A stretch of 64,000 nucleotides of DNA from Adiantum capillus-veneris (Eukaryota > Streptophyta > Polypodiopsida > Polypodiales > Pteridaceae). This document shows positions 50,648 to 61,938 of the stretch, one piece after another. Position 1 is the stretch's first letter, and each line of letters opens with the position of its first letter. The stretch lies in assembly GCA_014529385.2 (NCBI GenBank), contig CM043945.1:99109463-99173462 (forward strand), in the 5' to 3' direction. The translations under genes were made by a program, and so were the position numbers. The notes under the pieces are model-generated. The model had not been told where the DNA came from. It searched no databases and saw only the letters and a program-made list of their open reading frames with translations.

Positions 50648-53600
50648 CTACCCTACACATAACTGCTTGCGAAAATGCGCAAAGCTCTCTGAGGGAAGTC
50701 CTTTTGTAAGTAGATCAGCAGGATTTTCTGTGGTGTGAACTTTGACAAGGTGAAGTTGCTTATCCTCGAGCATTTCCTTGATGAAATGATACTTCACATC
50801 CACATGCTTTGTCTTTGAGTGATAAACTGGATTGCGAGCCAATTGTATAGCACTTTGACTATCACAATATAACACAGGCATCTCTTCTTTGATTCCCAAA
50901 TCTGTTACTAGTCGATTAAGCCAAATTGATTCTTTGCATGCCTCTGATGCTGCAACATATTCAGCCTCTGTAGTAGACTGAGTAACACAATCTTGTAATC
51001 TAGAACGCCATGATACTGCTCCACCAGCCAATGTAAAGACATACCCTGACGTAGACCTTCGGTTGTCTAAGTCACCTGCATAATCTGAGTCTGTAAAACC
51101 CTTTACACTTAGCTCCTGACTCCCATAGCATATACGCATACTCTTTGTAGCTTTCAGGTATCTCAATATTCCTTTCACTGCCTCCCAATGTTTCTTGCCT
51201 GGGTTTGACATGTATCGACTTACTACTCCCATTGCAAATGCAATGTCTGGGCGAGTAGCAATCATTGCATACATCAATCTACCCACTACAGACGCATATG
51301 GAATATTATCCATTTCAGCCTGTTCTTCCTCAGACACAGGACAATCTTGTTTGCTAAGTTTCACATATGGTGGCAATGGAACACTCAATGCCTTTCCCTT
51401 CTCCATATTGAAACATTGCAAAACCTTGTCAATATACTCTGTTTAAGATAACCAAATCAACTTCTTTGATCTGTCTCTCTCAATGCGCATACCAAGTATA
51501 TGACTTGCCTCACCCATGTCTTTCATGTCAAACGATTTTTCCATCTTTGACTTCAAAGCTGAAATTTCTTCCAAGTGCTTGCCAGCAATCAACATGTCAT
51601 CCACATACAAAATAAGGATCAGCCAACTACCATCCTTAGCCTTCTTTGTATACAGACAGTGATCGAACTCACTACGTTTGTAGCCTTGAGAAAGCATAAA
51701 CTTGTGGAATTTATGGTACCATGCCCTCGGTGATTGTTTTAAGCCATAAAGACTCTTTAACAACTGGCATACCCAATCTTCCTTGCCTTTCTCAACAAAC
51801 CCTTCTGGCTGCTGCATGTAAATTTCCACATCTAAATCACCATGCAAGAACGCTGTCTTGACATCCATTTGGTGCAACACCAAATCTAATATGGCAACCA
51901 ATGCAAGAAAGCATTTCAATGTAGTCATCTTGACCACCGGAGAGAAGACTTCATCAAAGTCAATGCCTTGTTCTTGCTTAAAGCCCTTGGCAACAAGCCT
52001 TGCTTTGTACTTTGGCTAACTATCATGAGCGGTGATCTTATACCTGTAAACCCATTTACAAGGTAGAGCCTTTTTGCCCTTTGGTAATTTAACCAGCTTC
52101 CATGTCTTGTTTTTATGCAGAGCTGTCATCTCTAACTGCATGGCCAATTGCCAATTCCCGGAGTCCTTCATTTGCACTGCTTCCTTGTAACATGAAGGCT
52201 CATTGCAATCAGTCAACATGACATAGTTCATAGATGGAACAAACCTATCAGGAGGTCGCGTGACACGTCCAGATCTACGCACAATAGGTGGCTCAGGCTC
52301 AGCCACAACCTGTGGTTCCACTCTATCTTGTCCTTGCTCCTCTTGAGCCCTGACATTTTGTCTTGCACGTGCAGGTCCATCTTCTTGGAAGACAACTCTT
52401 CTAATCTCCTCAACCCTCTCTGGTTTAGAATGATATTTGGATTCATTAAAGTGAACATCATTGCTGCGGACAACCTTTCTGGATTCGGGATCCCAAAGGT
52501 TGTACCCCATCTCACCACAATTAACATAGCCTAGAAAGATGCACTTTCTACTCTTTGGCTCAAGTTTGTTCCTAAATTCCTTTGGAACGTGAGTATATGC
52601 CTCACAGCCAAAGACTCTGAGATGCTTGTATGAGGGCATTTTGCCTCACCATACCATCTCTGGCACTGAATCCTTCTGCAAAACCTTGCTAGGAGATCTA
52701 TTTACAAGATGAACAGCTGTTGATACAGCTTCAGCCCAAAACCCATTTGGCAGCTGTGCATTAGACAACATACTTCTGACCTTTTCTTGTATGGTCCTAT
52801 TCATCCTCTCAGCAACACCATTTTGAGGAGGATTGTAAGGAGCAGTAAGTTCACGTTTTATACCTTTTGACTCACAAAAGTCCTGAAAGGCCTTTGAAAC
52901 ATACTCTCCACCATTGTCAGTGCGTAAGCATTTAAGCTTCTTGCCACTCTGGTTCTCCACAAGTGTCACAAACGTTTTGAAAACACTAAACGCTTCATCC
53001 TTGTGCTTGAGAAAGTAAACCCATACTTTCCTCGAGTAATCATCTAAATGTCATCAAGTAAGAAGCTCCCCCTGGAGATAGGTTAGGCATAGGTCCACAC
53101 AAATCACTATGAACAAGTGCCAACTGTGTATCTCTTCTACTGCTTCTATGCTTATGTGGCTGCTGTGTTTGCTTACCCTACAGACAATGTTCACAGAATT
53201 CAAAATCATTAAATGAAAAGCTAGGCAAATAACCAAAACGATACAAGATTTCCATTCCCTTCTGGGACATATGTCCTAACCGGCTATGCCACAAAGAAAC
53301 GTTCGGCTGCTCGGTTACATTGATTACATTTTTAGATACATTTGATACATAAATCATGTAAAGTCCTCCAGACTTTACGCCATGTGCTACTATCATAGAA
53401 CCCTTGGATATCTTCCACATGTTCTGTCCAAAAGTGGTGACGTAGCCAGCATCATCAAGTAAACCTGTGCTGATCAAGCTCTTTGTAATTGCGGGAACAT
53501 GTCTCACATTCTTCAGCGTGAAAGAAGAGCCATTCTGAAACTTCAATTGAACATCTCCAGCACCTAAGATCTCACATGTCTGCCCATTGCCTAGCCGAAC

Positions 53601-54626
53601 ATGATCTTTAGTGGTCACATAAGAGGTAAACCACTCCTTGTTTGGAGACACATGAAGTGATGCCCTTGAGTCTATAATCCAGTCACTCAGTGCATTTCCA
53701 TCAGATGCTGTAAGAAGAGCTGAGTCCATTGTATTCTTCAAGAAGTAGATGTCTCCTGACACTAGACTGTCATCCTCTGCAACAGTGTTTGTCACATTTA
53801 TTTCTTGAATCTTCACTGAGGACTTGTTCTTCTCACCATGGTCTTCAGCTTTCTCTTTGCCTTTTTCTGCTTTCCATTCTCTGCAGTCTCTTTTCATGTG
53901 ACCCTTCTTGCCACAATGGTAGCATTCTATGTCACTCTTGCCTTTAGCACTGCGCGACTTGCTACAAGACTGATTCCTCTTTCCACCTTTTTACTTTTCT
54001 TTAGTCCTTCCCCTGACAACTAAGGTTGTTCCTTTGCCTTTGTCTATTGTCTTTTTATTGGTTTCTTCAGTAAGCAGACTTCCTTCTACACCTGCTATGT
54101 TCAAACCATCCGGAGGTGCATAATTACTTAACGCTGTGCGAAAAGTGTCCCAACTTTCTGGCAATGTGATCAACAGGAACATAGCTCTAACAGGTTCATC
54201 AAACTTGACACCTTGAGCTGACAACTGACTATAGATTGTGTTGAATTCATTCAGATGATTGGACATAGGTGTCCCTTCTTTCATCTTCAAGTCAACAAGC
54301 TTCTTAAGCCAGTATACCTGTGAAGCTGCACTCTGCTTCTCATAAAGATCACTCAGCTTTAACCATGCTTGATAAGCCGACATCTCATCTGCTACATTGA
54401 AGTAAACGCTTTCTACCAAAGTCAGCATAATGGTAGAAAGTGCCAATTCATCCATTTTGCTCCATTCATCTTCGTCCATATCTTCTAGTTTTATCCCCTT
54501 GAGCTTTATAGGTTTTATCTGCTTCTTTTGTACCAACATGTGCCAAATCTGCTTCTTCCACAATGGGAAATTGGTTCCATCCAGCTTCTTGATATTGTAA
54601 AGAGCAGTGTCCTGTGATCCAGCCAT
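50648..54626 (-). pseudogene. D2 gag-pol, multiply disabled
   Basis: Former single polyprotein starting with ATG at 54626. Aligned with D1, the breaks are: Tyr to TAA after the Gag core (about 53991); protease active site DSGAS changed to DSRAS; Tyr to TAG in the zinc-binding region (53178); a 2-bp deletion near 53050; Ser TCA to TGA (52646); Gln CAG to TAG (52016); Gln CAA to TAA (51443). The RT box YVDD and the RNase H acids are still intact. Several changes are C to T, as expected from loss of methylated cytosine. Before decay it would have encoded the same proteins as D1. Confidence 0.9.
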
Positions 54627-55711
54627 AGCTACGCTTCACAATGGTTTACTTTCTTGGGAAAAATTCGGCAGAGTTTCCCCTGTAAACTGACCTCTGAACC
54701 AATATCAACCTGTCAAATGAACCAAGAAAGCTTCAGATTCTGCATAAATTTCGGCAGAGTCTCCTTTGTAAAATGGCTCTAGTGTACTCAAAAAACAGAC
54801 CAAAAAACAGCTCAAAAGACACTGTCTCTCTGACAGTGTAAGCTGCGGGTAAACCTGTCCTACACCTGTATTGTCTCTCACTGTCCTATCACTGTCCTGT
54901 AAGCATAGACTGCGACAATGCTTCAACGGCAGTAAAGCAAAGATGCAATCCCAACTGTCTAACTCACAGTCAATACATCCTAGCTGCCTATCTAAGGGTG
55001 CTCGAGGGATCGCTCCAAGACCTGTATCACCGAAAGGATCTCAACATTCGAGAATCCCCCAGCTCAATAAATCCTCACTCGACCCTCAACAAAGGCTGTA
55101 GTAAATCTGACAGTACATAGACTTCCCACAAAGTCATACATCCAGAAATTTCCCACTATATGCTGTAACCGCTGCGGCGGTTGTTTGCTGCGTGACTCAC
55201 AGCCAGCAAACCCTTAACAGACATACATCATCTCTGACAATACATCCCATGTGAAAGTACCTGCAATGTCAGGATGAAATCTGGAATATCAAGCAGCAAA
55301 CACAAGCTACATGATGAACTAGTGGATGTCGCCTACAGTCTGTGTGTAGATGCGCCCGTGTCGTATGTGACACGCCTCCAAGAACTGTGAGCCGTCCTTC
55401 GATGTGTAGACAGCCACAAATCAACACTCTGGGAGTGTCGATATCCTCAGCACCTGCAGTCGTAGGCCGAAAACCCTAAATTTGCAGAGTCGGATCTGCA
55501 CCCGCCGAGACCACGTAGTCGAAAATGGCCTGCGCAAACCTTTGTTGAAGCCGAACGGTGGCCGAGATGACCTCAGAATGAAATTCTGAGCACACCTAGC
55601 CCTTCGAGGTCTCCCACGAGATTTGGGGCCGTGTCTTTGCCTGTCGAATTTCACTCCAATCTGAGCTGGTGACTCTAGCCTCCTACAGTGCTGCCCCGAG
55701 CCTCGATCTGA
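54627..55711 (-). other. D2 untranslated leader
   Basis: About 1.1 kb between primer site and gag, similar to the D1 leader. No shared coding frame. Confidence 0.65.
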
Positions 55712-55723
55712 GCTCTGATACCA
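55712..55723 (-). other. D2 primer-binding site (initiator tRNA-Met)
   Basis: Minus-strand TGGTATCAGAGC, two bases inside the LTR. Confidence 0.95.
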
Positions 55724-55725
55724 GT

Positions 55726-55917
55726 TGAAGGAGTACGAGCGGAAGTGGGACGTGAGAGAGAGTGTGAGAATAAGAGCACGACGATATGGTGAACTCGCTC
55801 TACTGTAATGTGTAGAGCATAGTGAGTTCTTATTAGGTTTTTACAAAAGAATATGTGTACATACCTGGCAGCCCGCCCACTTACCTGGGCGACCACATTG
55901 GGCTTTATACCCCAACA
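55726..55917 (-). repeat. D2 5' LTR
   Basis: 192 bp, followed by GAAAC. Confidence 0.95.
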
Positions 55918-56104
55918 GAAACGCATAGGGCGGTCGAAAACTATTGGTTAAAGCCTTCACCCATAACAACTCGGAACAATTGGTTTCAAAAGGTGACGAC
56001 ATCATTCCAAAAGGTATGATTTACCCAAGGAAGGGGGTAGTGTTTGCTGACATCCATCATTCACTTGCTGCCCTCTCAACCTTCTTTTCCCGACCCTTGA
56101 GATA

Positions 56105-56199
56105 CTAATTTAGGCTTGTTGTGTGCTTGGAGCCATTTGTGGCTCGCACACAGTGTATCGGCAAGTTTCTTGCATTGACACATGCGACATACGCACACA
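56105..56199 (+). repeat. B2 3' LTR remnant
   Basis: Only the last ~95 bp of the LTR remain (GGCTTGTTGTGTGCTTGG onward). The preceding deletion also removed the true polypurine tract and most 3' non-coding sequence. Confidence 0.85.
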
Positions 56200-56204
56200 G
56201 GTTA

Positions 56205-57100
56205 GAGTCATTGAAGGAGCAAAGGTTATTCTAAAATTCTTTGACGACTTCCAGAGTCACACTATCTCTACAAAAGATACCACCTTTTTAAGGGATAGTT
56301 GGAGTAGCCGGGGTATTGACAAAAGAAGGATTGAGGCCGCATAGTTTTTCAAAAAGTTAGACAAATCAGCTCCAAAAGATGAGAATAGGGCAAGCTCATG
56401 TAGATATTGTATAGAGAGTATAGGAAGCTGGGCTATGTACCGGGAAATCAAATTCACACCATTTTTGGAATCCTTGTCCAAGGTAGCCAAAATTTTGACC
56501 CAATCATTAAAAGATATATGTGTAAGATAGATATCTTTTTTTCTTAGGTAAGAGCCGAGTCATAAATTAGTTGAGAAGCATCCAAGCTGCTAATACATCT
56601 AAGGACAAGAGATGTTGCCACGGAGAGGGGTTCAAAGGATAATTCCAAGCCTTGCGAGAGAGCAACGGTCTGCAATATACAAAAAAGTTAGTAAGGCTAT
56701 GACTACTTATTATAGTAAGGAATACAATATTTGGCCTTTCTTGCCAGAAAAGGTCGGGTTCTAACTGCTAAGGCATTTTTTGGAGTATGGTCTTTTAGGT
56801 GAAACTTAATCTGCTCTAGAATCTTTGTCTGATTCTCAGGCGTGTGTTTACTTTCATCATGCGAGCTATCATTCTAAAGTTTTTGTGATCCTGAAAGGAA
56901 ATGTATAAACACAAATACGATTAGTCTTGTAGATTGGGCCTACTCCTTAAACCGGCAAAGTTAGAGACTATAATAGCCGTGAGCAGGAAACTAGATAAAT
57001 AGTCTATGAGGGACCACCTAACACCAGGCAACCGGTCAAGGGATTACAGACTATGGGTCCAACTTAGAACTAAGTTTTAGAACTAGTTTCTAAAGTCAAT
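56205..57100 (-). pseudogene. Penelope-like element, N-terminal coding remnant
   Basis: Minus-strand sequence that would abut 45456 once B2 is removed. The best frame (56257-56490) reads as a Leu-rich segment flanked by stops. No motif was recognised. Assignment to the PLE rests on continuity across the B2 insertion with its GGTTA duplication and on the adjacent 57140-57480 block, which is repeated next to the other PLE tail. Confidence 0.4.
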
Positions 57101-57139
57101 GTCCTAGTTTCCTAATAGCTGTTTTAACATAAACAATAA

Positions 57140-57480
57140 GACATAATTGAACTTTTACATTCAAAAGACAGCTGGCTCCAGAGAAAGGGAAATGATAAGT
57201 ACAAAAACAACTCAGTCTTAGAATTATCTTTGTACAATGTTTATAGAATGAAGATTCATTCCAGTATACAGATATCAGAAGTACTTCCCTTGTAGTAGGT
57301 GTGTGTGTAATCATGTGTGGACAACTGCTTAAAGCCAAAAAAAAACCTTCCAAGATAAGATAGAGTCCTTACCTGCATTCATCCAAACAAGACAACAAAT
57401 ATGTTAGCTTTGGACGTGTTTGACAGGTATCAATGGACTATACCAATTGTTATCCATGTCCATCTTACAACTTTTTTTAA
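57140..57480 (-). repeat. Penelope-like element 5' non-coding block, copy 1
   Basis: Diverged match to 60155-60480 (shared TCAAAAGAC, ACTCAGT, GTTATCCATGTC and others in the same order). On the minus strand it precedes the N-terminal coding remnant. Confidence 0.6.
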
Positions 57481-58026
57481 ACTTTCAAGCTTAGTCCAAA
57501 GTATCTATATTGAAAAGGTGTTTTATTATCCCAAAGTTTATTTTATAGCATGAATACTAATCTGATTAGAAGGCCATAACCCCTTCTAATCCAAGTGACT
57601 CGTCCGCCCATCATTCTTATCAGTCTTTTTTTTTTCCTTTTACTAGATCATTGAAGCTCCATATCCACTTGCTCTCTTTTTTTATATATAAAAAGAAAAT
57701 TTAAGCCATAAAGTAACGAAGCCTAAAAAATATTATTTTGTAGTTTAAGAGTATCAAATTAGCTTTTGTTTGTTTTTTAGGACAGATATAGTTTACACCC
57801 ATTAGGGTTTATGGAATCCAACCTTCCCAAGTTTGTATGTCACTTACCTTAATTATACATCTCTAAGCAAACCAAGTGGTAGAGAATCATTACTGTAGCC
57901 GCAGTATCAAGCCAGACTGAATGCCAAATAATGGAGTAAAAAGGAATAGATGTCTTTATGGGCTTTTTACTGTTAAGTATGGAGCCTGATTTACCCTTGT
58001 AATTTTCTGTGGTAAAAGCGCACATT
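57481..58026. other. Unassigned sequence
   Basis: About 550 bp, AT-rich, with no gene, repeat or element border recognised on either strand. Confidence 0.4.
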
Positions 58027-58781
58027 TGTAAGGCCCCCATTATGAGGAGAAGCCATCGTGCGTGAAGGAAAATCACTCACCGGAAACCAAAATTTTCACG
58101 GACAAGAATCGGGGGCAACTTTAAAGACCTCGGGGGCGGAGGCCCCCGAGACTTTTGTTTCGCCGAAATATTCTTTTTTGCCGGAATATTATGGCTGGAC
58201 GGCGGCCGGAAAGTGGTCGGAAAACAACCGGTCGGTTGGCCGGTGGCCGGTAGTCAATGGCCGATGGCCGGTGGTCGGAAGTCAATGGTCGGTGGCCGGT
58301 GGTCGGAAGTCAATGGCCGGTGGCTGGTGGCCGAATTCAAAAGCGGACTTGTCTTCTCAAGGGCGGCCACACATGGGCGGATTGGAGGGTCGGATTTGGA
58401 CTTATTCGCACAAGGGCGCCTACACATGGCTGTTTCTCATAAGAGAGGGCAGCCCTTTTGGCCTATAAAAGGAGGCCATTTCTACACACATTTCAGAGTG
58501 TGTGAAGTTGATGCAACAAGGTGAGTGTGAGGTGGTGAGAGTGAAGCAAGGCGGGAGCTCCATTAAGGGTATAATCCCTTTGTAAACTACTTCTTGTTTT
58601 GAAGTACTAAAGCCATTGAGTGGCTGCTTTCCCGTGGACGTAGCCCACATTGGGTGAACCACGTATATCGTGTGTACTCTCTCTCTCTCTCTCTACTCTA
58701 TAATCTCATGTATATAAATCTGTCTCTCTCCATTAAGTAATCTACTCAATTATCTATTTAGCAACGTCTTATTTCCTAACA
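58027..58781 (+). mobile_element. Probable solo LTR with a 28-bp minisatellite
   Basis: TGTAAGGCCC...TTCCTAACA, 755 bp. A TATAAAA box (58464-58470) lies after a repeat-rich upstream region, and then a leader with CCGTGGACGTAGCCCACATT. That kind of sequence (GTGGACGTAG...GAACCACGTA) is common in the R/U5 part of plant copia LTRs. No primer site follows, so it is taken as a solo LTR. ACATT occurs at both borders (58022-58026; 58779-58783) but overlaps the end, so the exact duplication is uncertain. Confidence 0.6.
58237..58340 (+). repeat. 28-bp minisatellite, about 3.7 copies
   Basis: Units start at 58237, 58265, 58293 and 58321, GGCCGGTGG-rich, upstream of the TATA box of the solo LTR. Confidence 0.95.
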
Positions 58782-58886
58782 TTTACCCAGTACATCCGAC
58801 CAAGTGAATGCAAAAAATGTATAGTCTCACCTCATTTACCCACTACATCCGACCAAGTGAATGCAAAAAATGTACAGTCTCACCTC
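58781..58886. repeat. 53-bp tandem duplication
   Basis: Units 58781-58833 and 58834-58886 differ at two positions. Confidence 0.95.
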
Positions 58887-59329
58887 ATCAAAAAACAACC
58901 AGTAACAAACACGTCTAGCAACAATATGAGCCGCGTCATCCCTCAGAAAGATCCCCAAATAACTATAATCAAAAAAAAAACTCTTATGCAACTGGGACAA
59001 AAACCCCAAATTTTTTCATTTAGCCAATAATTCACGCGGCCAATGTCAAGTTTAGAGAACACAACTAGTATCATTAGCAAGTCAAAAAACCAATAAACAC
59101 TAGGGTAAACCTCCCTTATCCCCAAAGATTTTTTTGAACAGTATGCACTTGCAGTTTGTCATATGATAATGCATAGATTTATCGGAGTATTGTATTGACA
59201 AGCCAGGCGGCAGCAATCCCTTACAAACAAATGAGGAGCTAACACAGACCAGTCGAAAAACCAGTAGAGCAGGATCATAGCCTTGCCCCAAGAGTGTTTA
59301 AACCATTCAACCAATACCACCTATTGTCA

Positions 59330-59520
59330 AGGATAGCCAACACACATAGTGGGCCTTACCAGGCTAAGTGACAAGGAACAACATTCCTCAGTAGTGTCAC
59401 TTACTTTCAAGCAAAGCCAACCACATAGTGGTCCTTACCAACCATCCCCCGCCAATTTGTCATCTACTGCCAAGTATAGCCGACCCAAACATTGGGCCTT
59501 ACGAGGCTTTAAGCGACAAT
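59330..59520. repeat. Three degenerate repeats of about 65-75 bp
   Basis: The core AGCCAACACATAGTGGGCC-TTAC recurs near 59334, 59415 and 59478 with changes. No coding meaning seen. Confidence 0.6.
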
Positions 59521-59699
59521 CATTACCATAGCTTTTACATTATCCCAAGCAAAAAAAGAAACAAATGAAACCCTTAATATCGAGCTTAGTGGCCAACCTA
59601 TGTCAGTTGAGTTGCAAGCTCCATGTTTGGTGCAACAGAGATTAAACACACAATCCTCACACTTTACGCAAGTAGAACACACACAAGGCTAAGTGAGGG

Positions 59700-60083
59700 G
59701 CAGAATGCACCCTCGCCTCTTCAAATAGAAGAAGGAAGGCCACCATCACTCATGGCGTGTAGCGTATAGAGTGTATTGAGTAGAGCGAGCTCCTCCTAGG
59801 GACCCGAGAATGAATAGCCGCATGTGATGTGGTCCGGCATAGCATAGCCACCATAGCACCTCACGGCAGGGTTAGTGAGGCCAGTAAGTAAATTTTAACC
59901 ATGTTTCTTTTCCAACTAAGGGTTTTGCAACCATCATAACTTTATAAGGGTTCTATCCCATAGTGTATACCCATTCACTGTAACTAGAAAAAGTGGAGGG
60001 CTATATAAAGCCAGAACGTCAACATTTTATGGTTTAGTTTAGCTTTTTTAATATGTTAAAAACCTGAAGGCAAGTAACAAAGT

Positions 60084-60136
<53 letters not shown>

Positions 60137-60500
60137 AAATTAAAAACATGTACACAAAAGAACATGACGTTCAAAAGACGACTGGTTTTAGAGGATTAGG
60201 CAAGGATTTGTACAGAAATGACTCAGTTTTTGATTCATTAATATACAACATAATAAGAATGAGATATCATTCTAATGCTTTTGTACAAAAGTAGCACAAC
60301 TCTTAAAGTCATTTCGCTTAAATCATCAAAGGTCTTGAGAGTCGGATTGCAGCACGCTAAACCTTTTTAAGTCAAGATAGAACTGTCACTTGCATCCATA
60401 TAGTCAAGACAACAGGTTTGCTAGACTTGGCTATGTATGGTAGGCTTCAAAGAACCTATTAGTTGTTATCCATGTCAAACTTATAAAATACTAAACTAGC
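59700..60500 (-). mobile_element. Penelope-like element copy 2, internally deleted
   Basis: 59705-60081 matches the PLE tail (31464-31831), 60082-60133 is the GT run, and 60155-60480 matches the PLE 5' block (57140-57480). All coding sequence between them is absent. On the minus strand the order is 5' block, AC run, tail. It looks like a deletion derivative that could depend on a full copy. Confidence 0.6.
60082..60133. repeat. (GT)n microsatellite in PLE copy 2
   Basis: About 50 nt of GT with one interruption, at the junction of the two PLE blocks. Confidence 0.97.
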
Positions 60501-61173
60501 TAATGTCCTAAATAAAACTTAAAAAGTATAAAAGTAAAAGGAAAACTAAAGTAATTCCACTTCTTTCCAAATTGCAGTGTCCCAACCAAAACTACAAACT
60601 TTAAATAGCTTATACATGTTTTTGAAAGTATCCCTTTACAATACTGTTTATTGAGAAAAATCTAGGTAATTCCCACAATTTTCTAAGTTAAAGTATCTCT
60701 ATCAAAATCGCATTCTCAGCGTAGCACCATATGAGCTAACTTTTTTAAGGTAACCATTTACTGTAGCAAAGAGTTTCAACCTGTCAAACCATCCCTAATT
60801 TAAACCAAAACATGTAATTACAGCTTCAAAGTGATTAGATGAGCTTTGTAATGTTACTACAATCATGTTGTATGGATCAAAGTTGAGCCTTTCAACTAGA
60901 GGAACCAAAACCTACTCTAAAAGCAAGAGTATTCCAAAGTCAGTATCCAGTAGTAACCTAGCAACAAGAAGTAGAGACCAAAACAAATCAAGGGATGTTA
61001 ACTGAGTCAAGTCAGTTAACAGAAGCTACTAAAGACCGAAGACGTACAAATGCACATCGAAGATCAACAAGAAGAAGCAATAAAGATTGGAGTTACACAT
61101 TTTCCACATTTTCTCAAAATGGTCATGTATTGGAAATTTCCGATTTATTTCAAGCCATTGTAATATTTTAATG
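60501..61173. other. Unassigned sequence
   Basis: About 670 bp, AT-rich, no gene or repeat recognised. Confidence 0.4.
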
Positions 61174-61918
61174 TGTTACAGGCTCAATGGGAGTTCCAAG
61201 CTGTAAAGAACAGGCCAGTTAGTGTGCCTAGGTAGCAAATTCAGTAAAAGTGGTGGAGCCCTAAAGGCCTTGGGCATGCGGACATTGCATATTTTTATCC
61301 TACGTATATAAGGCAGTGCGTAAAGGAAATTAGGGTTCTCAAGCTCATTTGTTGAGAGCACTCTTTGGTGAGAGCTCTTAAGGTGTGTGGCTATGGAGTC
61401 CTTGAGCTTCTCCTTGCTCATGTGACTTGATTAACACTAATCAATGCTTAATTCTCTTTCACTATGCCTCTCTCATGCTTCTTATGATTGCTAATGATGC
61501 TTTGATTAGCTACATCGTAACTAATTAGTGATCAATCCCTCTCTAATCTTGTGTGATTGCCCTCTCTTGCTTGTGTGTGCATGTAGGTTTGATTGGAGTG
61601 TGGTGCTCGACAGATTTATGTGTGTGTGCTTGCAATTAGTGTGTTGCATGATAGGATTAGTGTTGTGTGCGTCTTGCAATCGTTAGTGTGTGTGATTGGG
61701 TTGATTGGAGGTGAAGGGAAGTGGACGTGAAGATTACCCATCATTGTGGTTTAGCTCCTCCATAGGCCGAGAAGCTCACCTCGTAGAGTCAACCATTCGT
61801 GTTACCCTGATTAGCTCATCAATCATGTGAGTGTTTCCATGCCCTATTGGGTAGCTCATCCCTCCGGATTGATAATTTTGCTAGTCATTGGAGCTATGCA
61901 ATGATGGAACCCCCAACA
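61174..61918 (+). repeat. Element F: gypsy-type 5' LTR
   Basis: TGTTACAGG...CCCCAACA, 745 bp, with a TATATAAG box at 61305-61312 and a degenerate tRNA-Asp primer site immediately after it. No matching 3' LTR is inside the window. Confidence 0.7.
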
Positions 61919-61938
61919 TTTGGCACCGTTTCCAGGGA
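61919..61938 (+). other. Element F primer-binding site (degenerate tRNA-Asp)
   Basis: TTTGGCACCGTTTCCAGGGA matches the B2 site with three changes, two at former CpG positions. Confidence 0.75.

Larger units (their letters stand above)
50367..55917 (-). mobile_element. Element D2: decayed Ty1/copia element
   Basis: Two 192-bp LTRs differ at about six positions (3%) and are flanked by a perfect GAAAC duplication (50362-50366 and 55918-55922). It has a tRNA-Met primer site and a polypurine tract with adjacent hairpin. The gene order is gag, protease, integrase, RT, RNase H on the minus strand. It is inserted in the 3' part of B2 gag. Confidence 0.95.
45462..56199 (+). mobile_element. Element B2: second copy of the gag-type non-autonomous gypsy element
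   Basis: 5' LTR 45462-46045, tRNA-Asp primer site 46050-46067, broken gag to 50293, element D2 (50367-55917), then about 190 bp of 3' sequence and a remnant of the 3' LTR (about 56105-56199). GGTTA duplications flank it. Compared with B1 it lacks the protease-like domain and W-[IV]-P-K repeats and most of the 3' non-coding region. No RT, RNase H or integrase of its own is present. Confidence 0.9.

Noticed and set aside
57849-57910. Possible tRNA-derived SINE head (AGTGGTAGAGAATCATTACTG)
   Set aside because: No B box follows at the proper distance and no repeat copy elsewhere in the window.
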